Source of the DNA: DASVLX01 sp035552275
GTDB lineage: Bacteria; Actinomycetota; Actinomycetes; Mycobacteriales; Pseudonocardiaceae
NCBI GenBank assembly: GCA_035552275.1
Contig: DASZLR010000261.1
Coordinates: forward strand, 1-31,264
Direction of reading: 5' to 3'
DNA: 31,264 nucleotides
Shown here: in pieces, positions 1-7,965 of the stretch
Position numbering within the stretch: the first letter of the stretch is position 1
Layout of the letters: each line of letters opens with the position of its first letter
The notes under the pieces: model-generated
What the model was told of the DNA's origin: nothing
Database searches by the model: none
Seen by the model: only the letters and a program-made list of their open reading frames with translations
Translations under genes and position numbers: made by a program

Positions 1-116
1 GACGAGGATGTTGCTGGCGAGGTCGTAGGGGCGTCGGTGTTCGAGCCGGATGAGCAGCCGCCCAGCGCGGCGACCGCCAGGCTGCCCACGGCGATCACGG
101 GGACGAGGGCGCGCAT
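1..116 (-). CDS. Lipoprotein, N-terminal part only (runs off the window)
   Basis: On the minus strand an ATG at 116-114 opens a frame that continues past the window edge. The 38 visible residues form a lipoprotein signal peptide: a basic MRA start, a hydrophobic stretch rich in V, A and L, a lipobox ending LGGC with Cys21 as the lipidation site, then a Ser/Thr/Pro/Ala-rich linker. Its ATG overlaps the TGA of the upstream gene by four bases (ATGA), so the two are translationally coupled. Short lipoproteins of the DUF3558 type often sit beside ESX-associated genes in pseudonocardial genomes and begin like this one. The diagnostic domain lies outside the window, so that assignment is only a guess. 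Lipid anchoring is well supported; function is unknown. Confidence 0.75.
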   Translation of the reverse strand, partial: MRALVPVIAVGSLAVAALGGCSSGSNTDAPTTSPATSS

Positions 117-766
117 CACGTGTCCAGCCCGCCGGCGAGTCGGTTCCATTGCTCCTCGGTCAGCCTCTCCTGCTGCATGTAGTTCGTCTTTGCCGCCTGC
201 AACCGCTGGCGGAAGTCACGGATCGTGTCATGGTGGTTGCGGACGCCGGCAAGGTTAGCGGCCGTCATCTGGCTGGCGCTCGTGGTGGCGTGGACGGTGC
301 TGGGATCAGGCCCCGGAGCCTTCTGGACCGCCTGATGGATGTCCTGGGCATCGCGGACGTCGCCCGTGAGGTCGTTGAGTTGGTCGTCCATGGCCTTGAG
401 GGCGGCGTCGAGTTGTTGGGGGTTGAAGACGAAGCCCTTGCCGACGCCGGCCGCTTGACCAGCGGCGAACGCGGCCGCTGCGCCAGGGCCGACCACGGCG
501 ATCGTCGCGTCTGCGGCGATCGTCTGGGCGGTCTCGCCCTCGATCTCCTTGATCTGCTGCTGGTCGCCCGCTGGCACCTGCGCCTGCGGGTTGCCCTGCG
601 CGCCCTGACCCCTCGGGTTCAGCTCCTTGAAGTACCCGGCCACCCCAGCCTCCCAGTTCCGCTGTCCGTAGTCCTCGACCCAGCACAGTAGCGAGGTCGG
701 TAACTCGGACGGGTGGGAACGGGGAAACGGACTCAACTCATGGCAGAAATCACCCGCACGGAGCAT
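116..766 (-). CDS. ESX/type VII substrate-like hypothetical protein
   Basis: A 216-residue protein without a Sec signal peptide. Residues about 80-110 are an Ala/Gly-rich hydrophobic stretch. From about 113 the protein turns into predicted amphipathic helices in a pattern seen in actinobacterial PE/WXG-like proteins: FNPQQLDAALKAMDDQL, then APGPDPSTV, then a long helix. That helix ends NYMQQE, where Y196 and E200 fit the YxxxD/E export motif of type VII secretion. The coupled downstream lipoprotein gene fits an exported pair. The start is uncertain: the ATG at 766 has only a weak GGGA ahead of it, and the first 30 residues look unlike the rest, so translation may begin later at a rare start. 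Family membership is inferred from the motif and composition; no ESX machinery gene lies in the window. Confidence 0.65.
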   Translation of the reverse strand: MLRAGDFCHELSPFPRSHPSELPTSLLCWVEDYGQRNWEAGVAGYFKELNPRGQGAQGNPQAQVPAGDQQQIKEIEGETAQTIAADATIAVVGPGAAAAFAAGQAAGVGKGFVFNPQQLDAALKAMDDQLNDLTGDVRDAQDIHQAVQKAPGPDPSTVHATTSASQMTAANLAGVRNHHDTIRDFRQRLQAAKTNYMQQERLTEEQWNRLAGGLDT

Positions 767-824
767 TCCCGATCACATCCGGGCACGGTCAGTGGTCGGG
801 CGGGTCGCTGTCCTCAGGATCAGG

Positions 825-3800
825 CTAGGGAGTCAGCCAGCGTTCCATGCAGGCCAACAGTTCCTCCGGGTCGACCGGCTTGGTGAGGTAGTCGGTCGCG
901 CCGGAGATCAGGCTCTTTTCCCGGTCGCCGGGCATCGCCTTCGCCGTCACCGCGATGATCGGCAGATCGGCGAATCGGGGCATTTCCCGGATCGCGGCCG
1001 TGGCCGTGTAACCGTCCATTTCGGGCATCATCACGTCCATCAGGATGATGTCGATATCGTCGTGCCGCTTCAGGGTTTCGATGCCCCGCCGGCCATCCGT
1101 CGCGTGCAGCACGATCAGGCCGTGCGGCTCCAGGCTGCTCACGATGGCGAACACGTTCCGGTCGTCGTCCTCGACCACCAGGACCTTCCGGCCCGACAGC
1201 CGGTCGTGCGCGACGGCGGGTGGCGCGGGGGAGGGGTCGACCTGTCCGTCGCCGTCGCGATGCGCCGAGCGGATCAGCGGCAGCACGTCGTCCAACTGGT
1301 CCGCCGACAGGTGCAGGGTGATCCGCTCGCGCAGTTCGTCCAGTGATGGCAACAGTTCCAGCGGCTGGCTGCGGCTGCGCGCCGCGAGCAGTCGCTCATG
1401 CGCCTTGTCCAGTTTGCCGGTCGGATGGGCGAGCACCGGCAGCGCGGCGAGGTCCGGATCCGCTGCCAACTCGTCCAGCAGCGTGAACGCCGCCCCGCCG
1501 GGCAGGCTGAGGTCGAGTACCACGCAGTGATAGCGGTGCGCGGTCAGCGCCGCCACCGCGTCCGTGGTGCTGTTCGCGGTGATGATGTCGATCGCGCCGT
1601 GGATGTCCGCCAACTCCGCCGCACCGCCCCTGGTGAGCAGCGTGAGCAGGCCGCTGGGCGGACCCTCCACCACCAGCACCCGGCGGGCCACCGGACCGAT
1701 CGCGGCTGTCTGTCCATTGTGGTCGCCGTCCTCGCCGGCGCCGTTGACCAGGCTGTCGATGCCGAAGCCGTTGGTCGAGTCGATCGCCGCCAGGTCCGTG
1801 ATCGGCACCGGCTGCGGCGAGATCGCGCCGGGCACCGGTGTGTGCCGCAACGGCAGGTACATGGTGAACGTGCTGCCCCGGCCCAGTTCGCTGGCCACGT
1901 GCACCTCGCCGCCGAGCAGCGCGGCCACCTCACGGCTGATCGACAGGCCCAGCCCGGACCCGCCGTACTTGCGGCTGGTGGTGCCGTCGGCCTGTTGGAA
2001 CGCGCCGAAAATCGAGTTCAGTTTCTCGGTGGCGATGCCGATTCCGGTGTCCATCACGGCGAACGAGACGGTGCGATCGGAATCCCGCGCCGCCGCCAAC
2101 CGCACGCCTGGCGCCAGCCCGATCTGCAGTTCGACCCGGCCGGCCTCGGTGAATTTCACCGCGTTGGACAACAGGTTCCGCAGCACCTGGCGCAGCCGCT
2201 GCTGGTCGGTGAACAGCTCGGCGGGCATGTCCGGCGCGACCACGATCTCGAATCGCAGTCCCTTTTCGGCGGTCAGCGGCTGGAACGTGCTGTGCACGTA
2301 GTCCAGCAGCTCGGCCACCCGGAACCGCTCGGTGTGGATGTCCATCTTGCCGGCCTCGACCTTGGACAGATCGAGGATGTCGTTGATCAGCTGCAACAGG
2401 TCCGAGCCGGCGGAGTGGATCACGTTCGCGAACTCGACCTGTTTGGGCGTCAGGTTTCCGGTGGAGTTCTGGGTGAGCAGCCGGGCCAGGATCAGCAGGC
2501 TGTTCAACGGAGTCCGCAGCTCGTGCGACATGTTCGCCAGGAATTCCGACTTGTACTTGGAGGCCAGCGCCAACTGCTGCGCGCGGTCCTCCAGTTCCTG
2601 CCGCGCGTGCTCGATCTCCATGTTCTTGATCTCGATGTCGCGGTTCTGCCGGGCCAGCAGCGCGGCCTTGTCCTCCAACTCGGCGTTGGAATACCGCAGT
2701 TCCTCCTGCTGCGCCTGAAGTTCCTCGGATCGCGCCTGCAGTTCCGCGGTCAGCCGCTGCGATTCGGCGAGCAGGGTGTCGTTGCGGGAGTTGGCCAGAA
2801 TCGTGTTGACGTTGACGCCGATGGTCTCGGTCAGCTGTTCCAGCAACGACCGGTGCGCCCCGGTGAACGGCCGCAGCGACGCCAGCTCGATCACGCCGAG
2901 GACCTGGTCTTCGAACAGGATCGGCAGCACGGTCACGTTCACCGGCGTGGACGCGCCGAGGCTGGACGAGATCTGCACATATCCCGGCGGCGCGCCGTCC
3001 ACCACGATCGGCCGCTTGCTCGCCGCCGCCTGCCCGATCAGCGACTCGCCGAAGCGGAACTCGCCGGCCAGCATCTCCGGCGCGGGATGGCCGTAGCTGG
3101 CGATCAGCGTCAGCCGCGGCTTGCCGCGCGCCAACTCGGTGACCAGGAACGTCGCGTACTGCGCGTCGACCAGCGGCGTCAGCTCGTCCAGGATCAGCTT
3201 GGTCACCGTGGACAGGTCGCGGTGGCCCTGCATCAGCTCGGACATCCGCGCGACGTGCGTCTTGAGCCAGTCCTGCTCCTGGTACGCCTGGGTGGTGTCG
3301 CGCAGCGAGTGCACCATCGCGTTGATGTTGTCCTTCAGCTCCGCGACCTCGCCCTGCGCCTCCACCGAGATCGAGCCGGTCAGGTCGCCACGGGCCACGG
3401 CGCTGGTCACGTCGGCGATCGCGCGCACCTGCCGGGTCAGGTTCCCGGCCAGGTCGTTCACGTTCTCGGTCAGCCGCTTCCAGGTGCCGGACACGCCCTC
3501 GACCTGCGCCTGGCCGCCCAGTCGGCCCTCCCGGCCGACCTCGCGCGCCACCCTCGTGACCTCCGCCGCGAACGACGAGAGCTGGTCGACCATGGTGTTG
3601 ATGGTCGTTTTGAGTTCCAGGATCTCGCCCCGGGCGTCGACGTCGATCTTCTTCGACAGGTCGCCCCGGGCGACGGCGGTGGTGACCTGGGCGATGTTGC
3701 GGACCTGGCCGGTCAGGTTGTTCGCCATCGAGTTCACGTTGTCGGTCAGGTCTTTCCAGGTGCCGGCCACGTGCGGCACCCGCGCCTGGCCGCCCAGGAT

Positions 3801-4880
3801 TCCCTCGGTGCCGACCTCGCGCGCGACTCGGGTCACCTCGTCGGCGAACGCGCGCAGGGTGTCCACCATGGTGTTGATCGTGGACGCCAGCGCGGCCACC
3901 TCGCCGCGCGCCTCGACGGCGATCTTCTTCGACAGGTCGCCCTGGGCGACGGCGGTGGTGACCTGGGCGATGTTGCGGACCTGGCTGGTCAGGTTGTTCG
4001 CCATCACGTTGACGTTGTCGGTCAGGTCCTTCCAGGTGCCCGAAACGCCACGGACATTCGCCTGGCCGCCGAGGTTTCCTTCGGTGCCCACTTCGCGGGC
4101 GACGCGGGTTACTTCGTCGGCGAATGAGGAGAGTTGGTCGACCATGGTGTTGATGGTGGTTTTGAGTTCGAGGATTTCGCCGCGGGCGTCGACGGTGATT
4201 TTCTTGGACAGGTCGCCGGTGGCGACCGCCGTCGCGACCTGCGCGATCGACCGCACCTGGCCGGTCAGGTTGCCGGCCATCACGTTCACCGACTCGGTGA
4301 GCGCCTTCCATGTCACCGACACTCCGCGCACCGTGGCCTGGCCGCCGAGGTTTCCTTCGGTGCCGACTTCGCGGGCGACGCGGGTTACTTCGTCGGCGAA
4401 TGAGGAGAGTTGGTCGACCATGGTGTTGATGGTGGTTTTGAGTTCGAGGATTTCGCCGCGGGCGTCGACGGTGATTTTCTTGGACAGATCGCCTTTCGCG
4501 ACCGCCGTCGCGACCTGGGCGATGTCGCGGACCTGGCCGGTCAGGTTGCCGGCCATCGCGTTCACCGAGTCGGTCAGGTCCTTCCAGGTGCCGGACACGC
4601 CCGGCACCGCCGCCTGGCCGCCCAGCTTCCCCTCGGTGCCGACCTCGCGCGCCACCCGGGTGACCTCCGAGGTGAACCGGGCGAGCTGATCGACCATGCC
4701 GTTGAACACGGTGGAGATCTGGTCCATCAGCTCGTCGCCGACCTCGGGCAGCCGGGTGCCGAAATCACCGTCGCGCACCGCCGTGAGGCCAACGAGCAGT
4801 TGTTGCAGCCGTTCGTCGTCCAGCGCCCGCTCCACCGGCCGTTCGGCCGCCCGACGGGAGGACGTCACACCTTGGGCCAC
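825..4880 (-). CDS. Soluble poly-HAMP hybrid sensor histidine kinase (HAMP x5-GAF-HisKA-HATPase-REC-REC)
   Basis: A 1351-residue protein with no membrane segment. After a HAMP-like lead-in (1-71) come five HAMP units of exactly 92 residues (72-531), each opening EVTRVAREVG and containing GEILELKTTINTMVDQ or a variant. A GAF domain (about 550-695) and a coiled coil (about 697-775) follow. The HisKA has the phospho-acceptor His786 in SHELRTP. The HATPase has an N box at 902-911 and DTGIGI near 943. Two receiver domains end the chain: a degenerate one (about 1066-1190, Asp1123 kept but the acidic pair changed to EG) and an intact one (EDDDR near 1237, Asp1282, Lys1334). Domain order and HAMP wording match group III hybrid kinases, the fungal Nik1/Os-1 type. 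The start is GTG with GGAG seven bases upstream. The gene diverges from the PP2C gene. The ligand and the output partner are not visible; a link to the nearby SigF switch is inferred. Confidence 0.92.
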   Translation of the reverse strand: MAQGVTSSRRAAERPVERALDDERLQQLLVGLTAVRDGDFGTRLPEVGDELMDQISTVFNGMVDQLARFTSEVTRVAREVGTEGKLGGQAAVPGVSGTWKDLTDSVNAMAGNLTGQVRDIAQVATAVAKGDLSKKITVDARGEILELKTTINTMVDQLSSFADEVTRVAREVGTEGNLGGQATVRGVSVTWKALTESVNVMAGNLTGQVRSIAQVATAVATGDLSKKITVDARGEILELKTTINTMVDQLSSFADEVTRVAREVGTEGNLGGQANVRGVSGTWKDLTDNVNVMANNLTSQVRNIAQVTTAVAQGDLSKKIAVEARGEVAALASTINTMVDTLRAFADEVTRVAREVGTEGILGGQARVPHVAGTWKDLTDNVNSMANNLTGQVRNIAQVTTAVARGDLSKKIDVDARGEILELKTTINTMVDQLSSFAAEVTRVAREVGREGRLGGQAQVEGVSGTWKRLTENVNDLAGNLTRQVRAIADVTSAVARGDLTGSISVEAQGEVAELKDNINAMVHSLRDTTQAYQEQDWLKTHVARMSELMQGHRDLSTVTKLILDELTPLVDAQYATFLVTELARGKPRLTLIASYGHPAPEMLAGEFRFGESLIGQAAASKRPIVVDGAPPGYVQISSSLGASTPVNVTVLPILFEDQVLGVIELASLRPFTGAHRSLLEQLTETIGVNVNTILANSRNDTLLAESQRLTAELQARSEELQAQQEELRYSNAELEDKAALLARQNRDIEIKNMEIEHARQELEDRAQQLALASKYKSEFLANMSHELRTPLNSLLILARLLTQNSTGNLTPKQVEFANVIHSAGSDLLQLINDILDLSKVEAGKMDIHTERFRVAELLDYVHSTFQPLTAEKGLRFEIVVAPDMPAELFTDQQRLRQVLRNLLSNAVKFTEAGRVELQIGLAPGVRLAAARDSDRTVSFAVMDTGIGIATEKLNSIFGAFQQADGTTSRKYGGSGLGLSISREVAALLGGEVHVASELGRGSTFTMYLPLRHTPVPGAISPQPVPITDLAAIDSTNGFGIDSLVNGAGEDGDHNGQTAAIGPVARRVLVVEGPPSGLLTLLTRGGAAELADIHGAIDIITANSTTDAVAALTAHRYHCVVLDLSLPGGAAFTLLDELAADPDLAALPVLAHPTGKLDKAHERLLAARSRSQPLELLPSLDELRERITLHLSADQLDDVLPLIRSAHRDGDGQVDPSPAPPAVAHDRLSGRKVLVVEDDDRNVFAIVSSLEPHGLIVLHATDGRRGIETLKRHDDIDIILMDVMMPEMDGYTATAAIREMPRFADLPIIAVTAKAMPGDREKSLISGATDYLTKPVDPEELLACMERWLTP
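4071..4489 (-). repeat. Near-identical 140-bp DNA repeat within the HAMP array
   Basis: Positions 4071-4213 and 4347-4489 are almost identical at the DNA level; I count about two base differences. The offset is 276 bp, one 92-codon HAMP unit. The other units encode nearly the same protein sequence but differ at many synonymous sites. These two copies also carry more T and A at third positions than the rest of the gene. This looks like a recent unit duplication or gene conversion. Confidence 0.85.
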
Positions 4881-5079
4881 CGCGATTCTCCGTCCCTACC
4901 GGCTCTGCTCTCGTCGTCCGTTCTCCTCAATGTAGTGGCGCGCGCGGTGAACACCGAGAGCCGTGCGCCGAAAGCATCGAGTAATCGGGCTTGTTCCGGG
5001 TAGTCTGAGCTGAGACCATCGCTGTTCCGCGCGCCGCGTCATGAGGCTGGCCGGGCGCGTGTTGTGCTGTTGTGTCCGT

Positions 5080-5112
5080 GCACTGCGCTGCGTTGAGCAC
5101 TGCGCTGTGTTG
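5080..5112 (+). repeat. Tandem 16-bp repeat upstream of the ANTAR-PP2C gene
   Basis: GCACTGCGCTGCGTTG at 5080-5095 recurs as GCACTGCGCTGTGTTG at 5097-5112, one base apart and one mismatch. It lies in the divergent 4881-5141 region between the kinase and phosphatase genes. It could be a paired protein-binding site or a chance duplication. No convincing promoter hexamers were found in this interval on either strand. Confidence 0.5.
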
Positions 5113-5141
5113 TGCGTCGCGTGCGTCGAACGGGGTTTCCG

Positions 5142-7529
5142 GTGACTCGACCTCCACCCGCCACCGCGCCGGCCGACTCTGTCGAACCAGTCGAGGTCGA
5201 GGGCCGGTTGCCGCTGGTCGTCGATCGGCTGCGCAGCGAACTGCGGGCACTGCGGGTGCACACCGCGTCCCGCTCGGTGGTGGATGTCGCCAAGGGTGTG
5301 CTGGTCGAGCGGCTGCGCTGCGGCCCGGCCGAAGCCGCCGAACAGCTGTCCCGGCTGGCCGCCGCGTCCAATCTGTCCCTGGTCGACTGGGCCGCCGAGG
5401 TGATCAACCAGGCCGCCGGCGACGCGCTGGCCGCGCCCGCCGACGCCGAGAACGACTCCGCTGCCGCGCTGGACCCGGCCGCCGCGCGCCGGCTGCGGGT
5501 CGCCGAGGCCGCGATGCTCGCCGCGCCCGACGCCGACGACCTGGCCCGGTCCCTGCTGTCCGAGGCGTTGCGGCCGTTGGGCGTGGTCGCCGTGGCGCTG
5601 TGGGTGTTGCAGCCCGACGGCGCGTTGGAACTCGCCGGCCGGGCCGGCCTCGATGCCGCCGAGGCGGGCCGCTGGCGTCGGCTGCCGCCGCAGTTGGACA
5701 GCCTTCCGCAGCGGGTGGCGCGGCTGGGCCAGCCGCGTTGGCTGCCGGCCGGCGTGCCCGGCGACGATCCGGTGCCGGCGCTGGGCGGCCGGTCCGCCGC
5801 CGCCCGCGCGGTGCTGCCGCTGACCGACCGGTCCGCGCTGCTCGGTGTCGCGGAGGTCTGCTGGCCGGAACCGCGGGACGGATTCTCCGCGCGGGAACGC
5901 AAGGAACTGGTGGTGTGCGCGGACACCTGCGCGCGGGCGCTGAGCAGCTCGGAGTCGATCGGCCGGTCCGGCCGGCCGGACGGGCACCTGGACTCGGCGC
6001 GGCTGTGGCTGTCCGGTGTGCTGGACGGGCTGATGGAATCGGTGCTGCTGGCCCGACCGGTCCGCGCCGACGACGGTGACGGCGGCGATGGGGCCGTGCA
6101 CGACTTCTACATCGACTACGTCAACCGGGTGTTCACCGATCCGGCCGGGCGGGGGCGGCGCGAGCTGATCGGCCGCCACCTGTTGGAGGTGTATCCGACC
6201 GACACCGGCCGGCGTGGGCTGTTCGACGTGGCGCTGCGGGCGTTGACCGAGCCGACCGCGCCCGCACCGACCGGGATCGTGCTGACCGCGCTGGACGACG
6301 GCGCCCCGCACTCCGCGTCGGTCACCGTGTCGGCAAGCCGTTGCTACGACGGCGTTCTGCTGTGCTGGCAGCCGGAAGCGGTGGCCAACCGGCTGGCCGC
6401 GCTGCCCCGGCAGGCGCAGTGGCTGGGCCAGATGGGCGGGTTCGAGCAGAACCTGACCACCGGCAAGACCACCTGGACCGAGTACACCTACGCGCTGTTC
6501 GGCCTGACGCCGACCGCCGAGGCGCTGCCGCTGGACCGGCTGCGCACCCGGACGCATCCGCACGACGGGCCGTTGGTGGGGGAGTTCCTGCGGACCGTGC
6601 TGCGCGACCGGCAGGCCAGCACGGTCACCTGCCGGCTGATCCGGGCCGACGGCGCGGTCCGGCGGGTGCGAGTGTTCGCCGAGCCGGTGATCGACGCGCT
6701 CGGCAACCTCACCCACGTGCACGGCGCGTACCAGGACGTTTCCGCGCAGTATCACGTCGAATTCGCGCTGGCGGCCACCCGCGACCAGCTCGCCGACAGC
6801 GAGGCGCGGGCCGAGGACGAGCACCGGCTGGCCCGCCGGCTGCAGCGGGTCATCATGCCGGCGGCCGAGTCGCCGGTGGCCTGCAGCGGGCTGCGGGTGG
6901 CGGTTCGGCTGCGGCCGGCCAGTGGGCACGACCAGGTCGGCGGCGACTGGTACGACGCGGTGGCGCTGCCGTCCGGGCCGGTGTTGCTCACCGTCGGGGA
7001 CGTGGTCGGGCACGGGGTCGAGGCGGCGACCGGGATGGTCGCGTTGCGGAACGCGTTGCGCGGCTTGGCGATCACCGGCGAGCCGCCGGCGCGGCTGTTG
7101 TCCTGGCTGAACACGGCCGCGATCGCGGAGAACATCGCCGGCACGCTGATCTGCGGCCTGTATGACCAGGAGAGCCGGATGCTGAGCTGGGCGCGCGCCG
7201 GCCACCTGCCGCCGTTGCTGGTGCGGGACGGCGTGGCGCGGCTGTTGCCGGTGCCGCGCGGAATGATGCTCGGCGCGTCATCGTCGGCGCGGTACGAGCA
7301 GACCGAGATGGCGCTGACGGTCGGCGACACGCTGCTGATGTTCACCGACGGCGTGATCGAGCGCCGACAGTCCGATTTGGACACCGGACTGGACGAACTG
7401 CTGCACAACGCCACCGTCACCGCCGCGCAGACCGGCGACGACCTGGACGACTACTGCGACCGACTGCTGGCCGCCAGCGCGTCCGACACCCACGACGACG
7501 CCTGCCTGATCACCATCCGAGTCACCTGA
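5142..7529 (+). CDS. ANTAR-GAF-PAS-PAS-PP2C (SpoIIE/RsbU-type) phosphatase
   Basis: About 795 residues. An ANTAR RNA-binding domain comes first (about 30-90: LRSELRALRVHTASRS, then VDVAKGVLVERLRC). A GAF-like region (about 125-265) and two PAS-like regions (about 285-415 and 430-545, the second with FEQNLTTGKTTWTEYTYALF) follow. The C-terminal PPM/SpoIIE phosphatase (about 585-795) has the metal-binding acids in GGDWYD (Asp602), GDVVGHG (Asp620) and the DTHDDAC end (785-786). Such RsbU-like enzymes dephosphorylate STAS anti-anti-sigma factors, and a STAS/RsbW/SigF operon lies 0.4 kb away. The start is chosen as the GTG at 5142, behind GGGG and at the beginning of a Pro/Ala-rich leader; GTGs at 5112 and 5121 are alternatives. 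An N-terminal ANTAR on a phosphatase is unusual. The domain calls are firm; the substrate is inferred. Confidence 0.88.
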   Translation: MTRPPPATAPADSVEPVEVEGRLPLVVDRLRSELRALRVHTASRSVVDVAKGVLVERLRCGPAEAAEQLSRLAAASNLSLVDWAAEVINQAAGDALAAPADAENDSAAALDPAAARRLRVAEAAMLAAPDADDLARSLLSEALRPLGVVAVALWVLQPDGALELAGRAGLDAAEAGRWRRLPPQLDSLPQRVARLGQPRWLPAGVPGDDPVPALGGRSAAARAVLPLTDRSALLGVAEVCWPEPRDGFSARERKELVVCADTCARALSSSESIGRSGRPDGHLDSARLWLSGVLDGLMESVLLARPVRADDGDGGDGAVHDFYIDYVNRVFTDPAGRGRRELIGRHLLEVYPTDTGRRGLFDVALRALTEPTAPAPTGIVLTALDDGAPHSASVTVSASRCYDGVLLCWQPEAVANRLAALPRQAQWLGQMGGFEQNLTTGKTTWTEYTYALFGLTPTAEALPLDRLRTRTHPHDGPLVGEFLRTVLRDRQASTVTCRLIRADGAVRRVRVFAEPVIDALGNLTHVHGAYQDVSAQYHVEFALAATRDQLADSEARAEDEHRLARRLQRVIMPAAESPVACSGLRVAVRLRPASGHDQVGGDWYDAVALPSGPVLLTVGDVVGHGVEAATGMVALRNALRGLAITGEPPARLLSWLNTAAIAENIAGTLICGLYDQESRMLSWARAGHLPPLLVRDGVARLLPVPRGMMLGASSSARYEQTEMALTVGDTLLMFTDGVIERRQSDLDTGLDELLHNATVTAAQTGDDLDDYCDRLLAASASDTHDDACLITIRVT

Positions 7530-7533
7530 GCCG

Positions 7534-7556
7534 ATCCCGGAGCATCATCCTGGGAT
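7534..7556 (+). terminator. Hairpin after the PP2C gene
   Basis: ATCCCGG (7534-7540) pairs with CCTGGGAT (7549-7556), giving a seven-pair stem with one bulged T and an eight-base loop. It begins five bases after the TGA of the phosphatase gene. There is no T-run, as is usual in high-GC actinobacteria. It is probably an end-of-transcript structure, but weak enough to be chance. Confidence 0.4.
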
Positions 7557-7764
7557 GCCGCGACCGCGCCGCGATCGCATAGTTCGGCCCCGGCAACAGC
7601 AGCCGCCGCAGGACCCGCCGCACCAGCCCGGCCAACCGTCGCGATCCCATGTCGGCTCCAGTGCAGGCGATCCGCGTGAAAAGCCGACGATACAGCCAAA
7701 AGAGTCAATCGTCAGCAATCTCCAGATCAGCGCGCACCGTGCTGCCGGGTTGGATCGTGGCGGG
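7557..7764. other. Intergenic stretch with no recognised gene
   Basis: No frame here has convincing coding character on either strand. A 42-codon basic frame on the minus strand (ATG near 7649, TGA near 7524) lacks a clear ribosome site and runs into the end of the phosphatase gene. No promoter or repeat was recognised. Confidence 0.4.
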
Positions 7765-7947
7765 TCATTCCGGCCACTCCTGGTGGAGCTCCTGGAGATA
7801 TCCGGCCGGATAGCACTCGGTGAACGCTCCGCTGGATTCCCGGATCGCGGCCCGCTCGGCCTCGATCCGTGACGGACCTGGCGAGTGGGCAGCGGCATCC
7901 GTTCGATCGTCGGCCATGTCGGCCATGTCGTTCACGCTGTCGATCAT
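7765..7947 (-). CDS. Small hypothetical protein downstream of sigF
   Basis: A possible 60-residue acidic protein beginning 18 bases after the sigF stop on the same strand, so it would be the last gene of the SigF operon. The last 35 residues (from SRIEAERAAIRE to QELHQEWPE) read like a folded helical protein. The N-terminus repeats MADMADD and may not be translated, because ATGs occur at codons 1, 8 and 11. None has a good ribosome site, which is the main reason for doubt. No family is recognised. It may instead be untranslated operon trailer. Confidence 0.4.
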   Translation of the reverse strand: MIDSVNDMADMADDRTDAAAHSPGPSRIEAERAAIRESSGAFTECYPAGYLQELHQEWPE

Positions 7948-7965
7948 AGGGCGGCGTCCGGCGCG

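Noticed and set aside
634..661. A GGAACT-N17-GGGTAC sequence on the minus strand resembling a SigF promoter
   Set aside because: It lies inside coding sequence (NWEAGVAGY) far from any gene start it could serve, so it is likely chance.
1398..4127. A 909-codon open frame on the plus strand opposite the poly-HAMP kinase
   Set aside because: It is the antisense shadow of a high-GC repeat gene. It has Arg/Gly/His/Val-biased composition, mirrors the HAMP period and matches no family.
7524..7649. A basic 42-codon peptide on the minus strand after the PP2C gene
   Set aside because: It has no ribosome site, overlaps the phosphatase end and its hairpin, and is too short to judge.
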